A stretch of DNA of 64,000 nt from G965222505 sp965222505 (lineage in GTDB: Bacteria; Bacteroidota; Rhodothermia; Rhodothermales; DATKEJ01), in NCBI GenBank assembly GCA_965222505.1, contig OZ244956.1, forward strand, positions 2,976,001 to 3,040,000, read 5' to 3'. Below the pieces are notes generated by a model, which worked only from the letters and a program-made list of their open reading frames with translations, did not search any database and was not told the origin of the DNA. Positions 50,746 through 59,790 of this stretch are shown piece by piece (position 1 is the stretch's first letter; each line of letters begins with the position of its first letter). The position numbers were made by a program, and so were the translations under genes.

Positions 50746-51336
50746 ATGCCCAATATTTTTGAATTTGAGGGCTTCCGCCCCGTCATCCACGAAAGCGCCT
50801 TTATCCATCCCAACGCAACGGTCACCGGCAACGTGATCATCGGGCGGGACGTGTACATTGCACCGGGGGCTGCCATCCGGGGAGATTGGGGGCAGATCCT
50901 CATTGAAGACGGTTGCAACGTTCAGGAAAACTGCACCATCCACATGTTTCCCGGTGTGACGGTACGCCTCGAAGAGGCTGCTCATATCGGGCATGGAGCC
51001 GTGATTCACGGAGCCCATATTGGCCGAAATGTACTGGTGGGGATGAACGCGGTGGTCATGGATGAAGCGGTGGTGGGGGCCGGGAGCATTGTTGGGGCAC
51101 TGTGCTTCGTGCCGGCCAAAATGCAGATCCCTGAGCGCAAGATCGTCGTCGGCAATCCGGCCAAGATCGTCAAGGATGTAAGCGACCGGCGCCTGGCATG
51201 GAAAACCGAAGGGACCAAACTGTATCAACAACTTCCCGGCCAATTGTACGGCACCCTCAAACCCTGTGAACCCCTGCGGGAAATCGAACCCGACCGCCCG
51301 ACACAAGGCGCAATCTACCAAACCTGGAAGAAATAA
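50746..51336 (+). CDS. paaY: PaaY, gamma-carbonic-anhydrase-like thioesterase
   Basis: Left-handed beta-helix trimer-forming protein of 196 aa with hexapeptide repeats throughout residues 15-135. Zinc-type histidines are visible in NCTIHMFPG and HIGHGAVIHGAHIG. The C-terminal extension (LAWKTEGTKLYQQLPGQLYG and the CEPL region) is the PaaY-specific tail. PaaY hydrolyses 2-hydroxycyclohepta-1,4,6-triene-1-formyl-CoA in E. coli and so prevents CoA trapping. Its place between paaI and paaZ supports this assignment over a general carbonic anhydrase. Confidence 0.92.
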   Translation: MPNIFEFEGFRPVIHESAFIHPNATVTGNVIIGRDVYIAPGAAIRGDWGQILIEDGCNVQENCTIHMFPGVTVRLEEAAHIGHGAVIHGAHIGRNVLVGMNAVVMDEAVVGAGSIVGALCFVPAKMQIPERKIVVGNPAKIVKDVSDRRLAWKTEGTKLYQQLPGQLYGTLKPCEPLREIEPDRPTQGAIYQTWKK

Positions 51337-51338
51337 TC

Positions 51339-51392
51339 CGTTCTACGTGCGACGTTAGGGGTCAAGAGACGTAGAACGTAGAACGTAGAACG
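51339..51392. repeat. Iterated ACGTAGAACGTAGAACG inverted repeat between paaY and paaZ
   Basis: The left arm CGTTCTACGTGCGACGTTA (51339-51357) and right arm ACGTAGAACGTAGAACGTAG (from 51369) face each other over 11 bases. They fill the gap between the paaY stop and paaZ start. Confidence 0.7.
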
Positions 51393-51400
51393 AAAAAAAC

Positions 51401-53443
51401 ATGAACGTACAAAGTTATACACAAGGCCAGTGGGTGACCGGCAGCGGCGATCCACGGACTGTTTATCATGCCGTGACCGGCGAACCCGTTGCCAGGGTTT
51501 CCAGCAAAGGGCTGGATTTCAAGGCGATGATGCACTATGCCCGGAGCGTCGGTGGGCCGAACCTGCGGCGCATGACCTTCCACGAACGCGCCTTGATGCT
51601 CAAGGCCCTCGCGAAGTACCTGCTGGATCGCAAAATGGAGTTTTACGAAACCTCCAAAGCCAGCGGGGCTACCAAGAAAGATGCTTGGGTGGACGTAGAC
51701 GGCGGCATCGGCACATTTTTTGTCTACTCCGGGAAAGGCCGTCGTGAGTTGCCCAATGAGCGCTTTTTGCTCGACGGCAACCTGGAATTGCTCTCCCGCA
51801 ACGGGACCTTTGTGGGGCATCACCTGATGGTGCCGCTTGAAGGCGTAGCGGTGCACATCAACGCCTACAACTTCCCATGCTGGGGCATGCTCGAAAAGCT
51901 CGCCCCCACGTTCCTGGCCGGGATGCCTGCCATCGTGAAACCGGCCAGCGTGACCTCCTACATCACCGAGGGGATGGTACGGGCCATGCTCGAATCGGGC
52001 CTATTGCCGAAGGGGGCACTTCAACTCATCTGCGGCAGCACCGGCGACCTGTTCGATCACCTGATGGGCCAGGACGTGGTCACCTTCACCGGCTCCGCTG
52101 TGACGGGCCGGATGCTCAAGTCCCACCCGAGCATCGTCAACCATTCCGTGCGGTTCAACATGGAAGCGGATTCACTAAACTTCTCCATGCTGGGGCCGGA
52201 TGTGGAGCCGGGCACCGAAGCATTCAACATCTTCATTAAGGAAGTCTCCCGCGAAATGACCATCAAGGCGGGCCAACGCTGTACGGCCATCCGCCGGACG
52301 TTCGTCCCGGAAAACAGGACCGAGGCCGTCATTGAAGCGCTCTCGGCGCGGTTGGGCAAAGTGGCCCTGGGTGATCCATCCCTGGAAGACGTGCGCATGG
52401 GGCCGCTCGTGAGCCGGGGCCAGGTGGCTGAGGTAGAGGAGCGCGTCGCCGAACTGGCAGGTGTAGGTGAACTGGTCTATGGCGGCATGGACAGCCTGAA
52501 CGTCGTCGGGGCCGATCCCGAGAAAGGGGCCTTTTTTCCATTCACGTTGCTCTATTGCGACCGGCCCTTTGATCACAACGCACCGCACGATATCGAAGCC
52601 TTCGGGCCGGTCAACACCGTGATGCCATATGGGTCGATGGAAGAAGCCATTGCGCTGGTGAAGCTCGGCAAGGGGAGCCTGGTCGGTTCGCTGGCAACGA
52701 CCGATGCCGATGTGGCACGGGAATTGGTGATGGGCACAGCCGCCTACCACGGCCGCATTCTGGTCCTCGATCCCGAAGCTGCACAAGAAAACACAGGTCA
52801 CGGCTCGCCGATGCCACACCTCGTACATGGCGGACCCGGCCGGGCCGGCGGGGGTGAGGAAATGGGTGGCATCCGCGCCGTCAAACATTACATGCAACGC
52901 ACCGCCATCCAGGGCTCGCCGACGATGCTCTCGCACATCGGCAATGAATGGCTCACCGGTGCTGCTCGTCCGGAAGCCGACACCCATCCCTTCCGCAAGA
53001 TGTTCGACGACCTTAAAATCGGCGAGACGCTAACGACGCACCGCCGCACCGTAACCGAAGCAGACATTGTCAACTTTGCCGGGATTAGTGGCGATTTCTT
53101 CTATGCTCACATGGATGACCTTGCTGCGCAGGAGAGTGCCATCTTCCAGGGGCGTGTGGCACACGGGTACTTCGTGTTGTCTGCCGCCGCCGGGCTGTTT
53201 GTGCATCCCGCGCCGGGGCCGGTGCTTGCCAATTACGGCCTGGAAAACCTGCGCTTCACCCAACCCGTCAAGCCGGGTGATACCCTGCAAGCCAAGCTGA
53301 CCGTCAAGAAAAAAATCTGGAAGGAAAAACGCGAGGACGAAGAAGCCCAGGGCGTGGTCGAATGGCACGTTGATGTGACCAATCAGGAAGATGAACTGGT
53401 TGCTACCTACGACATCCTCACCCTGGTCCGCCGGAGGGAATAA
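51401..53443 (+). CDS. paaZ: Bifunctional oxepin-CoA hydrolase / semialdehyde dehydrogenase PaaZ
   Basis: Ring-opening enzyme of 680 aa (E. coli PaaZ has 681). The aldehyde dehydrogenase domain (1-520) has the NADP site region VVTFTGSAVTGRML, the base Glu255 in MEADSLNF and the nucleophile Cys294 in AGQRCTAIRR. The C-terminal R-specific hydratase (MaoC) domain (about 530-680) carries Asp565 and His570 in SGDFFYAHMD. It hydrolyses the oxepin ring and oxidises the aldehyde to 3-oxo-5,6-dehydrosuberyl-CoA. All key residues are present, so no separate ring hydrolase is needed. Confidence 0.96.
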   Translation: MNVQSYTQGQWVTGSGDPRTVYHAVTGEPVARVSSKGLDFKAMMHYARSVGGPNLRRMTFHERALMLKALAKYLLDRKMEFYETSKASGATKKDAWVDVDGGIGTFFVYSGKGRRELPNERFLLDGNLELLSRNGTFVGHHLMVPLEGVAVHINAYNFPCWGMLEKLAPTFLAGMPAIVKPASVTSYITEGMVRAMLESGLLPKGALQLICGSTGDLFDHLMGQDVVTFTGSAVTGRMLKSHPSIVNHSVRFNMEADSLNFSMLGPDVEPGTEAFNIFIKEVSREMTIKAGQRCTAIRRTFVPENRTEAVIEALSARLGKVALGDPSLEDVRMGPLVSRGQVAEVEERVAELAGVGELVYGGMDSLNVVGADPEKGAFFPFTLLYCDRPFDHNAPHDIEAFGPVNTVMPYGSMEEAIALVKLGKGSLVGSLATTDADVARELVMGTAAYHGRILVLDPEAAQENTGHGSPMPHLVHGGPGRAGGGEEMGGIRAVKHYMQRTAIQGSPTMLSHIGNEWLTGAARPEADTHPFRKMFDDLKIGETLTTHRRTVTEADIVNFAGISGDFFYAHMDDLAAQESAIFQGRVAHGYFVLSAAAGLFVHPAPGPVLANYGLENLRFTQPVKPGDTLQAKLTVKKKIWKEKREDEEAQGVVEWHVDVTNQEDELVATYDILTLVRRRE

Positions 53444-53569
53444 CGTTCTACGTGCGACGTTCTACGTTAGGGTAGCCTGTATGGCTGAGGTGAGTCCTTG
53501 ACGCTCAATTAAGACGGTCTCATTCACAAGTACTCAGCTAGATATCAAGGTAGAGGAACGTAGAACGTT
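53443..53569. repeat. Iterated ACGTTCTACGT element between paaZ and prmA
   Basis: The left arm ACGTTCTACGTGCGACGTTC begins in the paaZ stop codon, and the right arm GGAACGTAGAACGTT ends at the prmA stop codon. The 85-base core has no gene. Lying between convergent genes, the hairpin could stop transcription from both. Confidence 0.7.
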
Positions 53570-54403
53570 TTACATCGTGAACACCACGCTCCACCACTCG
53601 CCTTCTCGGGCCTGGTCTTGCATGTGGAAGCCGTGGGTGCGGGCGGTTTCCAGCATCAGGTCGGCATCGGTGCAGAGAAGGCCGGCCAGCATGAGGCGGC
53701 CACCTGGGGAGAGTTTGCGGGCGAAGGCGGGGAGGAGGTCCAGCAGGATGTTTCGGTTGATGTTGGCCAGGATCAGGTCGAAGCCGGTTTCCGGTACGGC
53801 CTTGATCGTGCCCGTTCGGACGGTCATCTGGCCGGATGCGCCGTTAAGCTGGATGTTTTCGTTGGCATTTTCCTGGGCCCAGGGGTCTACATCAAAGCCA
53901 ATGACGGAGGTGGCGCCGAGGCGGAGGGTGGCAATGCCCAACACGCCAGTTCCGGTTCCTGCATCCAATACCCGGTCCCCGATCTGGAGCCATTTGGGGA
54001 GCAGGTTGAGGATCAGCCGGGTGCTTTCATGTTGGCCGGTGCCAAAACTCATCTTCGGGTCGATGAGGATCTGTTCCAGAGCGGCGTGTTCAGATGGGGT
54101 ATCGGCCCAGGTGGGTTTGATCAGGAACGGACCGGCCACGACGGGTTGAATGCTCGCTTCCCACTGGGCATTCCAGTTTTGTGGGGCGATGTGCTGAAGG
54201 GCAAACTGAGGATTGATCCCTTCTGCCTTGAGCCAGTTCGTGAGCGCGATGCGGTGAGCGGGCGTCCAACAGTCGGGTGAGCCGTAGGCTTTGAGGGTGT
54301 CGGCTTCCTGAACATAGCCGGAGAAACCGAGGCCGTCAAGCTCGGCGATGAGGCGTTCCTGGCAGGCCTCATCAATGCCAATGGTCAGTTCTATGGTTTC
54401 CAT
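53570..54403 (-). CDS. prmA: Ribosomal protein L11 methyltransferase
   Basis: Methyltransferase of 277 aa that trimethylates L11. The C-terminal SAM domain has SFGTGQHESTRLILNLL, LDAGTGTGVLGIATLRLGA and FDVDPWAQENANENI, with LILANINRNILLDLLPAFA as the PrmA acceptor motif. The N-terminal substrate domain (1-100) is present. The Rhodothermota-type protein is shorter than E. coli PrmA (293), as usual. It is convergent with paaZ and has its own promoter region near 54420. Confidence 0.92.
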   Translation of the reverse strand: METIELTIGIDEACQERLIAELDGLGFSGYVQEADTLKAYGSPDCWTPAHRIALTNWLKAEGINPQFALQHIAPQNWNAQWEASIQPVVAGPFLIKPTWADTPSEHAALEQILIDPKMSFGTGQHESTRLILNLLPKWLQIGDRVLDAGTGTGVLGIATLRLGATSVIGFDVDPWAQENANENIQLNGASGQMTVRTGTIKAVPETGFDLILANINRNILLDLLPAFARKLSPGGRLMLAGLLCTDADLMLETARTHGFHMQDQAREGEWWSVVFTM

Positions 54404-54457
54404 GCCGTAGGTACCTGATCCCTGGAGAATGGGTATCAGTATATGGCACAGCGGCCA

Positions 54458-56269
54458 TTACCACGCGCTTTCTTCTTGACCGGTAGCCCGCTGATGCGCC
54501 CGGCTATTGGCGTGCCGGATGGTGATGCCCCAGCCGGTCGGGTTGTCCGGAGGATGGCTGTCGAAGTCACCGAAGGCGTAGCTGTCGTCCGTGACGAAGT
54601 GTACCACATATTCGCCGGGGCGCAGCACGATCACATCGTCGAACTTGCGGTTTTTACTGCTGCCGCCGGCATGGGTCGTGTTCTTGCGCGTCATTTCCCA
54701 TACCACCCGGTCCGATCCAGCCCGCGTGATCCAGCCATAATCATACCGGTCCCGCCGGGTAAACTCACCGAGGGCCACGATGTGCAGCGGGGTACGGTTT
54801 GCGACGGTAAACGGCACCTGGATGCGGGTATCATTGCCCAGCGCGGTTTCCTGAATCAGGTACCCGTTTTCATTGACCTCTATCTCCGGTATTGTCGGTA
54901 CCGGGGGTACGTACGTGGGGTCCAGGGCAAACAGGGTTACCCCCCAGCGTTCGGGGTTGGTGGGGGCTTCCGTATTCCAACTCCCGTATCCGTGAGAGTC
55001 GTCTGAGCGATAGAAAACCGTATAGGGAATGTTGGGTTCAAATTCGATGACTTCCTCGACCCAGCGGTTTTTCTTGCCGCCGCCGGCATGTTGGGTGTGG
55101 GCATCTTCCATTTCCCAGATGCGCCGTTCGGTCTGGTTGTTGATGATCCAGGCATAGTCGTAGCGGCCGCCGGAGGTGAATTCACCTTCAGCATGGACGA
55201 GGGCACGCATGGGCCGGTCAAAGGTAAACGTTTGGTTCAGCATTTCGCTGTTGCCCACGCGGGTCAGGGAAGCCACACGGGGCAGGCTGGTCCAGGGGTC
55301 AAAGTCCGAGATCCCGGCCAGGTCTTTGGTATCGACGGTCACGAGGCGGATGCCCCAGGCCGCAGCATCATAGGGTGGGTTGCCTTTCCAGCGCCGGTAG
55401 GCATGGGAGCCATCGGTTTTGTACACGACCCGGTACCGGCCCGTTGGGAGGCGCAGGACCTCGTTGTAGATTCGGTTTTTGATGGAGCCGCCGGCGGCTT
55501 CGGTATTGTCGTAACTCAGTTCCCAGATGTGTTCGCCGGTGTCGATACGTTCGATCCAGCCGTAGTCTGATGGGGCGGATTCCGCCAGGACTTCACCCTG
55601 GGCATAGACCTGAATGAGCATGTCCCGGTCTGTCTGGAATAGGTACTCCTTTGCGGCATTGTTGTGCAGGGGTTCCGTTTCCCAGATCAGATTGTTGCCT
55701 GCCCATGCAAAGTTGCGCAAGGCTGTGCCGGAGACTTGGCGTACCCGACTGGCCTCTTCCGGCGATGCAGCCTGGACCAGGAATTTCCATTTGTTGTATT
55801 CGGTGCGCCACCGCCGAAAGTCCTCATCAAAAAAAGCAGAGAGCTTGTCGAAGAAAGAGGTACCCTGCGTAGCCGGTTGCAAGGGGTCTCCGTAAGACGT
55901 GAAGTAGGCGTCATAAATGCCAGGCGCGAGTTCGGCTTCATCGTCAATGGTTGCCGTGGAGCCTTTGTCCCGGGTGACGGTCTCAGGGCGCATGGTCCAG
56001 ACCACGGCCCGGTCATCCCGGCGGACGATCCAGCCGTAGGCCGCCAGCACATTATCCGACTGAAACGAACCGGTGGCATCAATGGTTACCATGACAGGGG
56101 CTTCTTCCACTTCAAAGGCGGTATGCCGCAGGTAATCCAGCCCAAACCCGTCGTCGAATACCACCACGCCGTGCGGATGATCTGTATCCTGAAACATGCG
56201 GTAGAGGAGGATGCCGGTTACACCAACCAGGGCAAACAACAGCACACGACTTACACTATTACGGCTCAT
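54458..56269 (-). CDS. Membrane-anchored or secreted protein with four copies of an unrecognised domain
   Basis: Protein of 603 aa with an uncleaved or signal hydrophobic segment at residues 8-24. Four repeats of about 70-95 aa are visible at roughly 60-126, 217-311, 355-448 and 496-584. Repeats 2-4 share the pattern DYxWI...R/H.xWE(M/L)...T.xAGGxxKNR, then PxxYxVxYxxDxSHxYGxW and a final WGI(R/T)L. Repeat 1 is degenerate and keeps YGWI and VVWTM. The strand-rich pattern suggests a beta-sandwich, perhaps a binding or stalk domain, but I do not recognise the family. The gene is divergent from the RsbU-like phosphatase. Confidence 0.6.
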   Translation of the reverse strand: MSRNSVSRVLLFALVGVTGILLYRMFQDTDHPHGVVVFDDGFGLDYLRHTAFEVEEAPVMVTIDATGSFQSDNVLAAYGWIVRRDDRAVVWTMRPETVTRDKGSTATIDDEAELAPGIYDAYFTSYGDPLQPATQGTSFFDKLSAFFDEDFRRWRTEYNKWKFLVQAASPEEASRVRQVSGTALRNFAWAGNNLIWETEPLHNNAAKEYLFQTDRDMLIQVYAQGEVLAESAPSDYGWIERIDTGEHIWELSYDNTEAAGGSIKNRIYNEVLRLPTGRYRVVYKTDGSHAYRRWKGNPPYDAAAWGIRLVTVDTKDLAGISDFDPWTSLPRVASLTRVGNSEMLNQTFTFDRPMRALVHAEGEFTSGGRYDYAWIINNQTERRIWEMEDAHTQHAGGGKKNRWVEEVIEFEPNIPYTVFYRSDDSHGYGSWNTEAPTNPERWGVTLFALDPTYVPPVPTIPEIEVNENGYLIQETALGNDTRIQVPFTVANRTPLHIVALGEFTRRDRYDYGWITRAGSDRVVWEMTRKNTTHAGGSSKNRKFDDVIVLRPGEYVVHFVTDDSYAFGDFDSHPPDNPTGWGITIRHANSRAHQRATGQEESAW

Positions 56270-56466
56270 GGGGCAAGCACTTCAGAGGGTCCGAAATAAC
56301 CATAATGCATCAATGTAGCCTCGTGTACGGGAAGAATTGCACAAGGTTGCTCTCCATCGGAGGGCTGTAACAATTTCAGGGGCAATCAGTACAAAGGCGC
56401 AGCAAACCCGCGTTGCGTTTCTCGGTTTGCGGGGGGCATCGCTAGCCTTTCGCTTGCCATAGAGTT

Positions 56467-56498
56467 TTTGTTTTTGCGGGGACGGCTTGTGTATTTTG
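56467..56498 (+). promoter_or_regulatory. Candidate Bacteroidota-type promoter of the rsbU-like gene
   Basis: TTTG (56467-56470) and TATTTTG (56492-56498), 21 bases apart, resemble the -33 TTTG and -7 TAnnTTTG elements of this group, with one base missing in the -7 element. The start codon follows after about 40 bases. Confidence 0.4.
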
Positions 56499-56539
56499 AT
56501 ACCCCCAGCTATTCCCCCCTACTCAATCAAGCACCACCC

Positions 56540-58792
56540 ATGGCAACACCGTCATCTCCTCCGGCGATGCCTGTTCGGGTGCTTCAATTCCCCAAGCGCA
56601 TCGCCGAACACCTGTTCAAGACCCGTGCCCGGCGCATCGTTGTGCTTGTGCTTATCGCGGTGTTGTATGCCCTCAGCGTCGGTTATCATGCCTTTATGAC
56701 ACTGGTTGGCCTGCCGCTGGTGGTGGCCGGTGAGGTTGTCTACCATATCCTGATCCTGATCTGTTTCGGATTACTCTACCTGGCCTTGTCCCGGTATTAC
56801 ACCAGTGTGCGCCTGGGGCCCCTCCGGGTCTTCTGGGGCATGACCGTCATGGCAGGCATTCTGCTTGGGGCGATGGAGCTGGTACCTCAATTGGCAGCGC
56901 CCGGCCAGTTTGATGCCGAAACCGGATTTCCACTCAATGGGTGGACCGTCGTCAAGATGAGCATCCTGAGTTTGCTGGAGACGGCCTTTGGGATTCTGTT
57001 GCTGGTGCGGCTTCGGGAACTGGTGTTGTTCAAACGGACCCGCCGGAGCATACGGCTCTGGTACCTGATGTTGGGGTGTATCATGCTGGGGGCCCTCAGT
57101 GTGATGATGACCAAGCCGAATGCCGCTCCGAATTGGATGGCGGCCCTGTTTATGGCCGGCGCCATTATCCTGATGGTCGCCAACTCTTTCCGGCTGTCCT
57201 GGATTGTGCGGCTCTCCTTTCAACAGAAGCTCTTCACCATTCTTTTTAGCGGGGCCGCCGTGGTCCTGCTGGCGCTGCTGGTCCGGATGCCCATGAGTGG
57301 GTTAATACCGATGGAAAGCTACGCCTTCGGCCGTACCTACAGCTACACACTGAACCTGTTTGTGATGCTCAGCGTCACGTTCGCCATTCTGTACAGCGTC
57401 ACGACGTGCCTCTCGCTGCTCTTCCATTTGCCGACGACGAGCGACTACCAACAAAAGGCGGGTGAAGTCGAAGCGCTTCATTCGGTCAGCCGGTTGGCCG
57501 GGGATGTGCTGGACATGGAACGGCTGGTGTCGACCATCGTGGCCTCTCCGGTGGAAACGGGCATGGGGGAAGCCGCCTGGTTGGCCCTGGTGGACCTCAA
57601 GACGGGTTCGCTACAACCCCGCATTGCCGCCACTCGAAATCTGACACCCACGCATGTGAAAGAATTGGTCGATGTAGGGCCGCTGTGCCAGGAAGCCTGG
57701 CAACGGCGCGGGTCAGTCTTGCTTAACCATGCAGCAGCCGATCACCGCGTGCGCGCACGCCCCGGTGACGGCATCGAAAGCGTGCTGGTGGCCCCCCTTA
57801 TTGTGCGCAACGAAATGCTGGGGGCACTATTCGTCTCCAAAGAAGTCAGTCTCGGGTTTGAACCGGATGATGTGACTGCCATCTGTACCTTCGCCGATCA
57901 GGTGGCGCTGGCGTTGGAAAATGCCCGCCTGTTCCAGGAACGGCTGGAGAAGGAACGCCTCACGCGGGAATGGGCCATCGCCCGCGAGGTGCAACAAAAA
58001 TTGCTGCCGCAAGCCCTACCGGATGTACCGGGAGGCGGCCTGGCCGTGGCGAGTGTGTCCGCCTATGAAGTGGGTGGGGATTACTATGACTTTGTGCAAA
58101 TCGATGCCGACCGATGGGCTTTTATCGTCGGAGATGTGTCCGGTAAAGGGGCTTCTGCCGCGTTTTACATGGCCGTTCTGAAGGGCATCTTTCAATCGCT
58201 GAGCGGGTCCTCAACGTCCCCTGCCGACTTTCTGGGCCGGGCCAACGAAGCGCTTGCGCTTTCCATGGAAAAAAACGTCTTCATTTCCGTAGTTTACGGG
58301 GTACTGGACCTGAAGACGAACACCTTAACCCTGGCCCGGGCCGGTCATTGTCCAGCCATGATGGCCGGATCAGACGGGCAGGTACGCTCCTTGCGTACAC
58401 CAGGGTTAGGGCTGGGGCTAGACCGTGGGCCGCTCTTTTGCAAAGTGCTGGTTGAGGAACGCATAGCCCTCTCGCCGGGGGATACATTTGTATTTTATAC
58501 GGATGGCGTGGTTGAAAGCCGAAGTGAAACCGGTGAAGAGTACGGCTATGACCGCCTGATGGCTGCGCTGAGCCGACATTGTGGCGAAGATGTCTACGGC
58601 TTACATACAGCCTTGCTGGAAGACCTGAATCGGTTTATCGGCGGGGCGGCCTATGACGATGACATGACCCTGTTGGTCCTCAAGTGGCAGGGATCGGCTG
58701 TAGGAGATGCTGCAGGGAATGCCGTAGCCGCAACTTCGGGCCTTCACGAACGTCAACACGAATTGGAAAACACATCGTCCGGCGCTTCATAA
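56540..58792 (+). CDS. RsbU-like PP2C serine phosphatase with membrane and GAF domains
   Basis: Protein of 750 aa from the ATG at 56540; an upstream TTG at 56468 lies in the promoter and is rejected. Seven or eight membrane segments cover residues 30-310. A GAF domain follows (about 330-460; LALVDLKTGSLQPRIAA, GIESVLVAPLIVRNEMLGALFVS), then a short coiled linker and an SpoIIE/PP2C domain (about 490-720) with metal-binding Asp in GGDYYDF and VGDVSGKGASAAF, and YTDGVVES and YDDDMTLLVL. It would remove phosphate from the STAS protein encoded next and so shift the partner switch. The membrane part points to an envelope signal. Confidence 0.9.
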   Translation: MATPSSPPAMPVRVLQFPKRIAEHLFKTRARRIVVLVLIAVLYALSVGYHAFMTLVGLPLVVAGEVVYHILILICFGLLYLALSRYYTSVRLGPLRVFWGMTVMAGILLGAMELVPQLAAPGQFDAETGFPLNGWTVVKMSILSLLETAFGILLLVRLRELVLFKRTRRSIRLWYLMLGCIMLGALSVMMTKPNAAPNWMAALFMAGAIILMVANSFRLSWIVRLSFQQKLFTILFSGAAVVLLALLVRMPMSGLIPMESYAFGRTYSYTLNLFVMLSVTFAILYSVTTCLSLLFHLPTTSDYQQKAGEVEALHSVSRLAGDVLDMERLVSTIVASPVETGMGEAAWLALVDLKTGSLQPRIAATRNLTPTHVKELVDVGPLCQEAWQRRGSVLLNHAAADHRVRARPGDGIESVLVAPLIVRNEMLGALFVSKEVSLGFEPDDVTAICTFADQVALALENARLFQERLEKERLTREWAIAREVQQKLLPQALPDVPGGGLAVASVSAYEVGGDYYDFVQIDADRWAFIVGDVSGKGASAAFYMAVLKGIFQSLSGSSTSPADFLGRANEALALSMEKNVFISVVYGVLDLKTNTLTLARAGHCPAMMAGSDGQVRSLRTPGLGLGLDRGPLFCKVLVEERIALSPGDTFVFYTDGVVESRSETGEEYGYDRLMAALSRHCGEDVYGLHTALLEDLNRFIGGAAYDDDMTLLVLKWQGSAVGDAAGNAVAATSGLHERQHELENTSSGAS

Positions 58793-58827
58793 CCGGCGGT
58801 GCTTTACATGACTACAGATAAAAAAGC

Positions 58828-59178
58828 ATGAGCAACTTTAGCGTTACCTTTCGAGAACGTACCACCGTTCACGTCCTGGAGCTACGTGGGGAATTGGATG
58901 CCCACACCGCCCACGACTTTGAAGCGGCCATTGAAAAATGTATTGATGCGCGGCACCATCGCATTGTGGTCAATGGTGCAGAACTTGACTACATCTCCAG
59001 TGCGGGCCTGGGGGTTTTTATGGCCTACATCGAAGAAATTCGAGAGCAAGGAGGAGACATCAAAATAGCCGCCCTGCAAGATAAGGTCTACAATGTGTTC
59101 GACCTGCTCGGCTTCCCGGTGATCTTTGAGATCGTCCCGTCCGAAGATGAAGCCGTGTCCAAGTTTGAGGCCGCCTAG
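58828..59178 (+). CDS. STAS-domain anti-anti-sigma factor
   Basis: Single STAS domain of 116 aa. The phosphorylatable Ser is in DYISSAGLGVFMAY (Ser58 by alignment with SpoIIAA). GELDAHTAHDFEAAIEK is a typical first half. It lies 35 bases after the phosphatase and 26 bases before the kinase, forming one operon. When unphosphorylated it should bind the RsbW-like kinase and free a sigma factor or another partner. Confidence 0.92.
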   Translation: MSNFSVTFRERTTVHVLELRGELDAHTAHDFEAAIEKCIDARHHRIVVNGAELDYISSAGLGVFMAYIEEIREQGGDIKIAALQDKVYNVFDLLGFPVIFEIVPSEDEAVSKFEAA

Positions 59179-59204
59179 CCCGTCCCCTGACCGTACCCGA
59201 CGCC

Positions 59205-59654
59205 GTGGCCGATCAACTTCATAGCCTCCGCATTCTGAGTGCGACCCGCAACCTGGGTAAGGTGCGGCGGTTCGTAGCTCGGCATGCGCGTGAAGTGGGG
59301 TTCTCGGATCAAGTGGTTGAACAAGTCACCCTCGCCGTCGACGAAGCCTGTAGCAACGTCATCCGCCATGCGTACGGGGGGCGAAAAAACGGCCCCGTCG
59401 ACATTGCCGTGATCGTCGAGCCGGAGGTGTTCACCGTTGCCATACGAGACGAAGGCCGGGCCTTTGAACCCGGTAAATACCAATCCCCTGACCTAAACCG
59501 CTCAATCCGCAACCGCCGCCCCGGAGGCTTCGGCATCTACATGATGCGCAAACTCATGGATGAGGTGCAGTATCACTCGGATGGCCTCCACAATGAAGTC
59601 CGCCTCTCCAAAACACGGCCTAGTCCCAAAGAAAAAGTTCTCAACGGCCATTGA
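59205..59654 (+). CDS. RsbW-like anti-sigma serine kinase (HATPase_c_2)
   Basis: Kinase of 149 aa with a GTG start. The N box VDEACSNVIRHAYGG has Glu48 and Asn51, the G1 region is IRDEGRAFEPGKY and the G2 region RRPGGFGIYMMRKLMD. It phosphorylates the STAS protein and, when free, holds its target. No sigma factor gene is in the window, so the target is unknown. Confidence 0.91.
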   Translation: MADQLHSLRILSATRNLGKVRRFVARHAREVGFSDQVVEQVTLAVDEACSNVIRHAYGGRKNGPVDIAVIVEPEVFTVAIRDEGRAFEPGKYQSPDLNRSIRNRRPGGFGIYMMRKLMDEVQYHSDGLHNEVRLSKTRPSPKEKVLNGH

Positions 59655-59701
59655 CTGTAACACGAGGTATTTACCGTTCCGTGAATGGTATAGCGCAACC
59701 T

Positions 59702-59774
59702 GTTTGTAGTGCGCACTTTTAGTGCACGTTTTTGTGCAAATGTTGGAATGATCGCTGAAGCGATCACTACAAAC
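59702..59774. repeat. REP-like element, likely bidirectional terminator
   Basis: GTTTGTAGTG (59702-59711) and CACTACAAAC (59765-59774) form a perfect 10 bp outer stem. Inside is the perfect hairpin TGATCGC-TGAA-GCGATCA (59749-59766), overlapping the right arm by two bases, and an imperfect TGCGCAC/GTGCA set. It lies between convergent rsbW and ubiE and could end both transcripts. Confidence 0.65.
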
Positions 59775-59790
59775 CTTACTTGCCAAGGGC

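Noticed and set aside
50525..50836. 103-codon frame between paaI and paaY
   Set aside because: It runs through the CACGCAA repeat and into paaY in another frame, and its product has no recognisable feature.
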